A stretch of 6,325 nt of DNA, taken from positions 1 through 6,325 of the forward strand of contig DATKSV010000168.1 in NCBI GenBank assembly GCA_035531535.1, written 5' to 3'. The notes below the pieces were generated by a model. That model was not told the origin of the DNA, ran no database searches, and saw only the letters and a program-made list of their open reading frames with translations. The stretch comes from AG-12 sp035531535. GTDB lineage: Bacteria; Chloroflexota; Dormibacteria; Aeolococcales; Bog-877. Of this stretch, positions 5,897-6,325 are shown in pieces. Both the position numbers and the translations under genes were made by a program. The stretch's first letter is position 1. Each line of letters begins with the position of its first letter.

Positions 5897-6162
5897 CCGA
5901 GGGACCGGCTCGGTTGGACCTGCGCGGGGTGGGCTGTCCGCTCACCTTCGTGCGCACCCGGGTGGCCCTGGAGAGACTGCCTCCGGGGGCGCCCCTCGAG
6001 GTGCTCCTCGACGAGGGCGAGCCGGCGGAGTCGGTGCCGCGCACCTGTGGCGAAGAGGGCGACCTCATCTTGGGCCTGGGCCCCTGGGAGGAGCCGGGGG
6101 TGGTCCGGCTGCTGGTCGCCCGGCCCGGCGGAGGAGGCGCGGGGCAGGGTCCGCAACAGTGA
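5893..6162 (+). CDS. TusA/SirA-family sulfur-carrier-like protein
   Basis: TusA-family proteins pass sulfur as a cysteine persulfide in tRNA thiolation, molybdenum cofactor and sulfur metabolism. This 89-residue protein shows the fold's landmarks: LDLRGVGCP (8-16) with C15 as the candidate sulfur-carrying cysteine, the following amphipathic helix TFVRTRVALERL, then LEVLLDEGEPAESVPR (35-50) and a final strand VVRLLVA (70-76). The usual CPxP is CPLT here, resembling the CPxNF/CPxTF subgroup that I recall as common outside Proteobacteria. A second cysteine, C52, lies where many members have one or a serine. The last dozen residues are Gly/Pro/Gln-rich and probably disordered. The GTG start overlaps the second permease stop as GTGA, with no Shine-Dalgarno sequence. 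Its place as the last gene of an ABC-2 exporter operon is unusual and suggests a sulfur-linked role for the system, which is inference only. Confidence 0.88.
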   Translation: MTEGPARLDLRGVGCPLTFVRTRVALERLPPGAPLEVLLDEGEPAESVPRTCGEEGDLILGLGPWEEPGVVRLLVARPGGGGAGQGPQQ

Positions 6163-6165
6163 CTA

Positions 6166-6197
6166 GATATGCTAAGCGAGGCTGAGTGATATGTAAG
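6166..6197 (+). repeat. Direct repeat of GATATG(C)TAAG spaced 22 bases apart
   Basis: GATATGCTAAG (6166-6176) and GATATGTAAG (6188-6197) begin exactly 22 bases apart, about two helical turns, in an AT-richer gap between the TusA-like gene and the HTH gene. Same-face spacing fits a paired binding site for a regulator or recombinase. The downstream copy overlaps the putative promoter. Confidence 0.45.
6187..6195 (+). promoter_or_regulatory. Extended -10 promoter candidate for the HTH gene
   Basis: TG-A-TATGTA reads as an extended -10 (TGn followed by four of six matches to TATAAT). It lies 12 bases before the ATG at 6208, so the leader would be about 5-6 bases. No clear -35 is seen, as expected for extended -10 sites, and the overlap with a direct repeat copy would allow autoregulation. 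The evidence is a short motif only. Confidence 0.35.
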
Positions 6198-6207
6198 ACT
6201 TGGTGGC

Positions 6208-6325
6208 ATGGCATTGTTGCGACTCAAGGCGGCGGCGGAGGTGCTGGGGGTGCACCCGGTGACGTTGAGGCGTTGGGCTGACGAGGGCCGGGTGCCGGTG
6301 GTGCGCCCGGGCCGAGAACGGAGGT
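6208..6325 (+). CDS. Helix-turn-helix DNA-binding protein, MerR/excisionase-like, N-terminal part (runs off window)
   Basis: Thirty-nine codons are visible before the right edge. The product begins MALLRLKAAAEVLGVH and continues PVTLRRWADEGRVPVV then RPGRERR. AAAEVLGVHPVTLRRWADEGRVP (residues 8-30) is a winged-helix MerR/HTH_17 pattern: helix, turn at GVH, recognition helix PVTLRRW, then a basic wing (the usual GGHRR replaced by PGRERR). Such N-termini head MerR-type regulators, BldC/excisionase proteins and the serine recombinases of IS607-family elements. Which one applies cannot be told without the rest. ATG at 6208 is the first start that leaves the HTH intact. The early codons (GCA TTG TTG CGA) are less G/C-ending than neighbouring genes, and the upstream gap is AT-richer, which hints at different ancestry. 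Confidence 0.65.
   Translation, partial: MALLRLKAAAEVLGVHPVTLRRWADEGRVPVVRPGRERR

Overview
This is a high-GC bacterial window with strongly G/C-biased third codon positions, very compact gene packing, start/stop overlaps at almost every junction and frequent GTG/TTG starts. That composition, together with at least one apparently leaderless promoter, suits Actinomycetota, Chloroflexota or a related high-GC candidate phylum such as Dormibacterota. Nothing in the window fixes the phylum.

Layout, left to right. (1) The C-terminal three quarters of adenylosuccinate synthetase (purA, cut by the left edge). It is overlapped by 4 bases by an exported, membrane-anchored BNR/Asp-box beta-propeller protein, which is in turn overlapped by 4 bases by a RidA/YjgF-family protein. 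These three form one plus-strand operon tail, followed at once by a GC-rich hairpin. (2) A roughly 550-base stretch with no plus-strand gene (2726-3276). It holds one small minus-strand two-helix membrane protein, with coding-like sequence continuing past its stop in another frame, and divergent promoters. (3) A second plus-strand operon: an ABC-2 type ATPase, two different ABC-2 permeases and a TusA-family sulfur-carrier-like protein, joined by ATGA, GTGA and GTGA overlaps. (4) A short AT-richer stretch with a 22-base-spaced direct repeat, then the first 39 codons of a MerR/excisionase-type helix-turn-helix protein cut by the right edge, possibly the start of a mobile element or a regulator.

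How the genes may work together. The ATPase plus two non-identical permeases make a plausible heterodimeric exporter, with one copy of each permease and two copies of the ATPase. The TusA-like protein is made from the same message, so a sulfur-transfer role could be linked to the exporter, but no substrate can be read from the sequence. The purA-propeller-RidA set looks like a housekeeping gene with two co-transcribed passengers. RidA proteins detoxify reactive enamine/imine metabolites, so its link to nucleotide/amino-acid metabolism is plausible but not shown.

No rRNA, tRNA, CRISPR array or complete insertion sequence was seen. The most unusual points are the TusA-ABC-2 exporter coupling, the possible frameshift in the minus-strand membrane gene, and the right-hand boundary with its spaced repeat and HTH gene.
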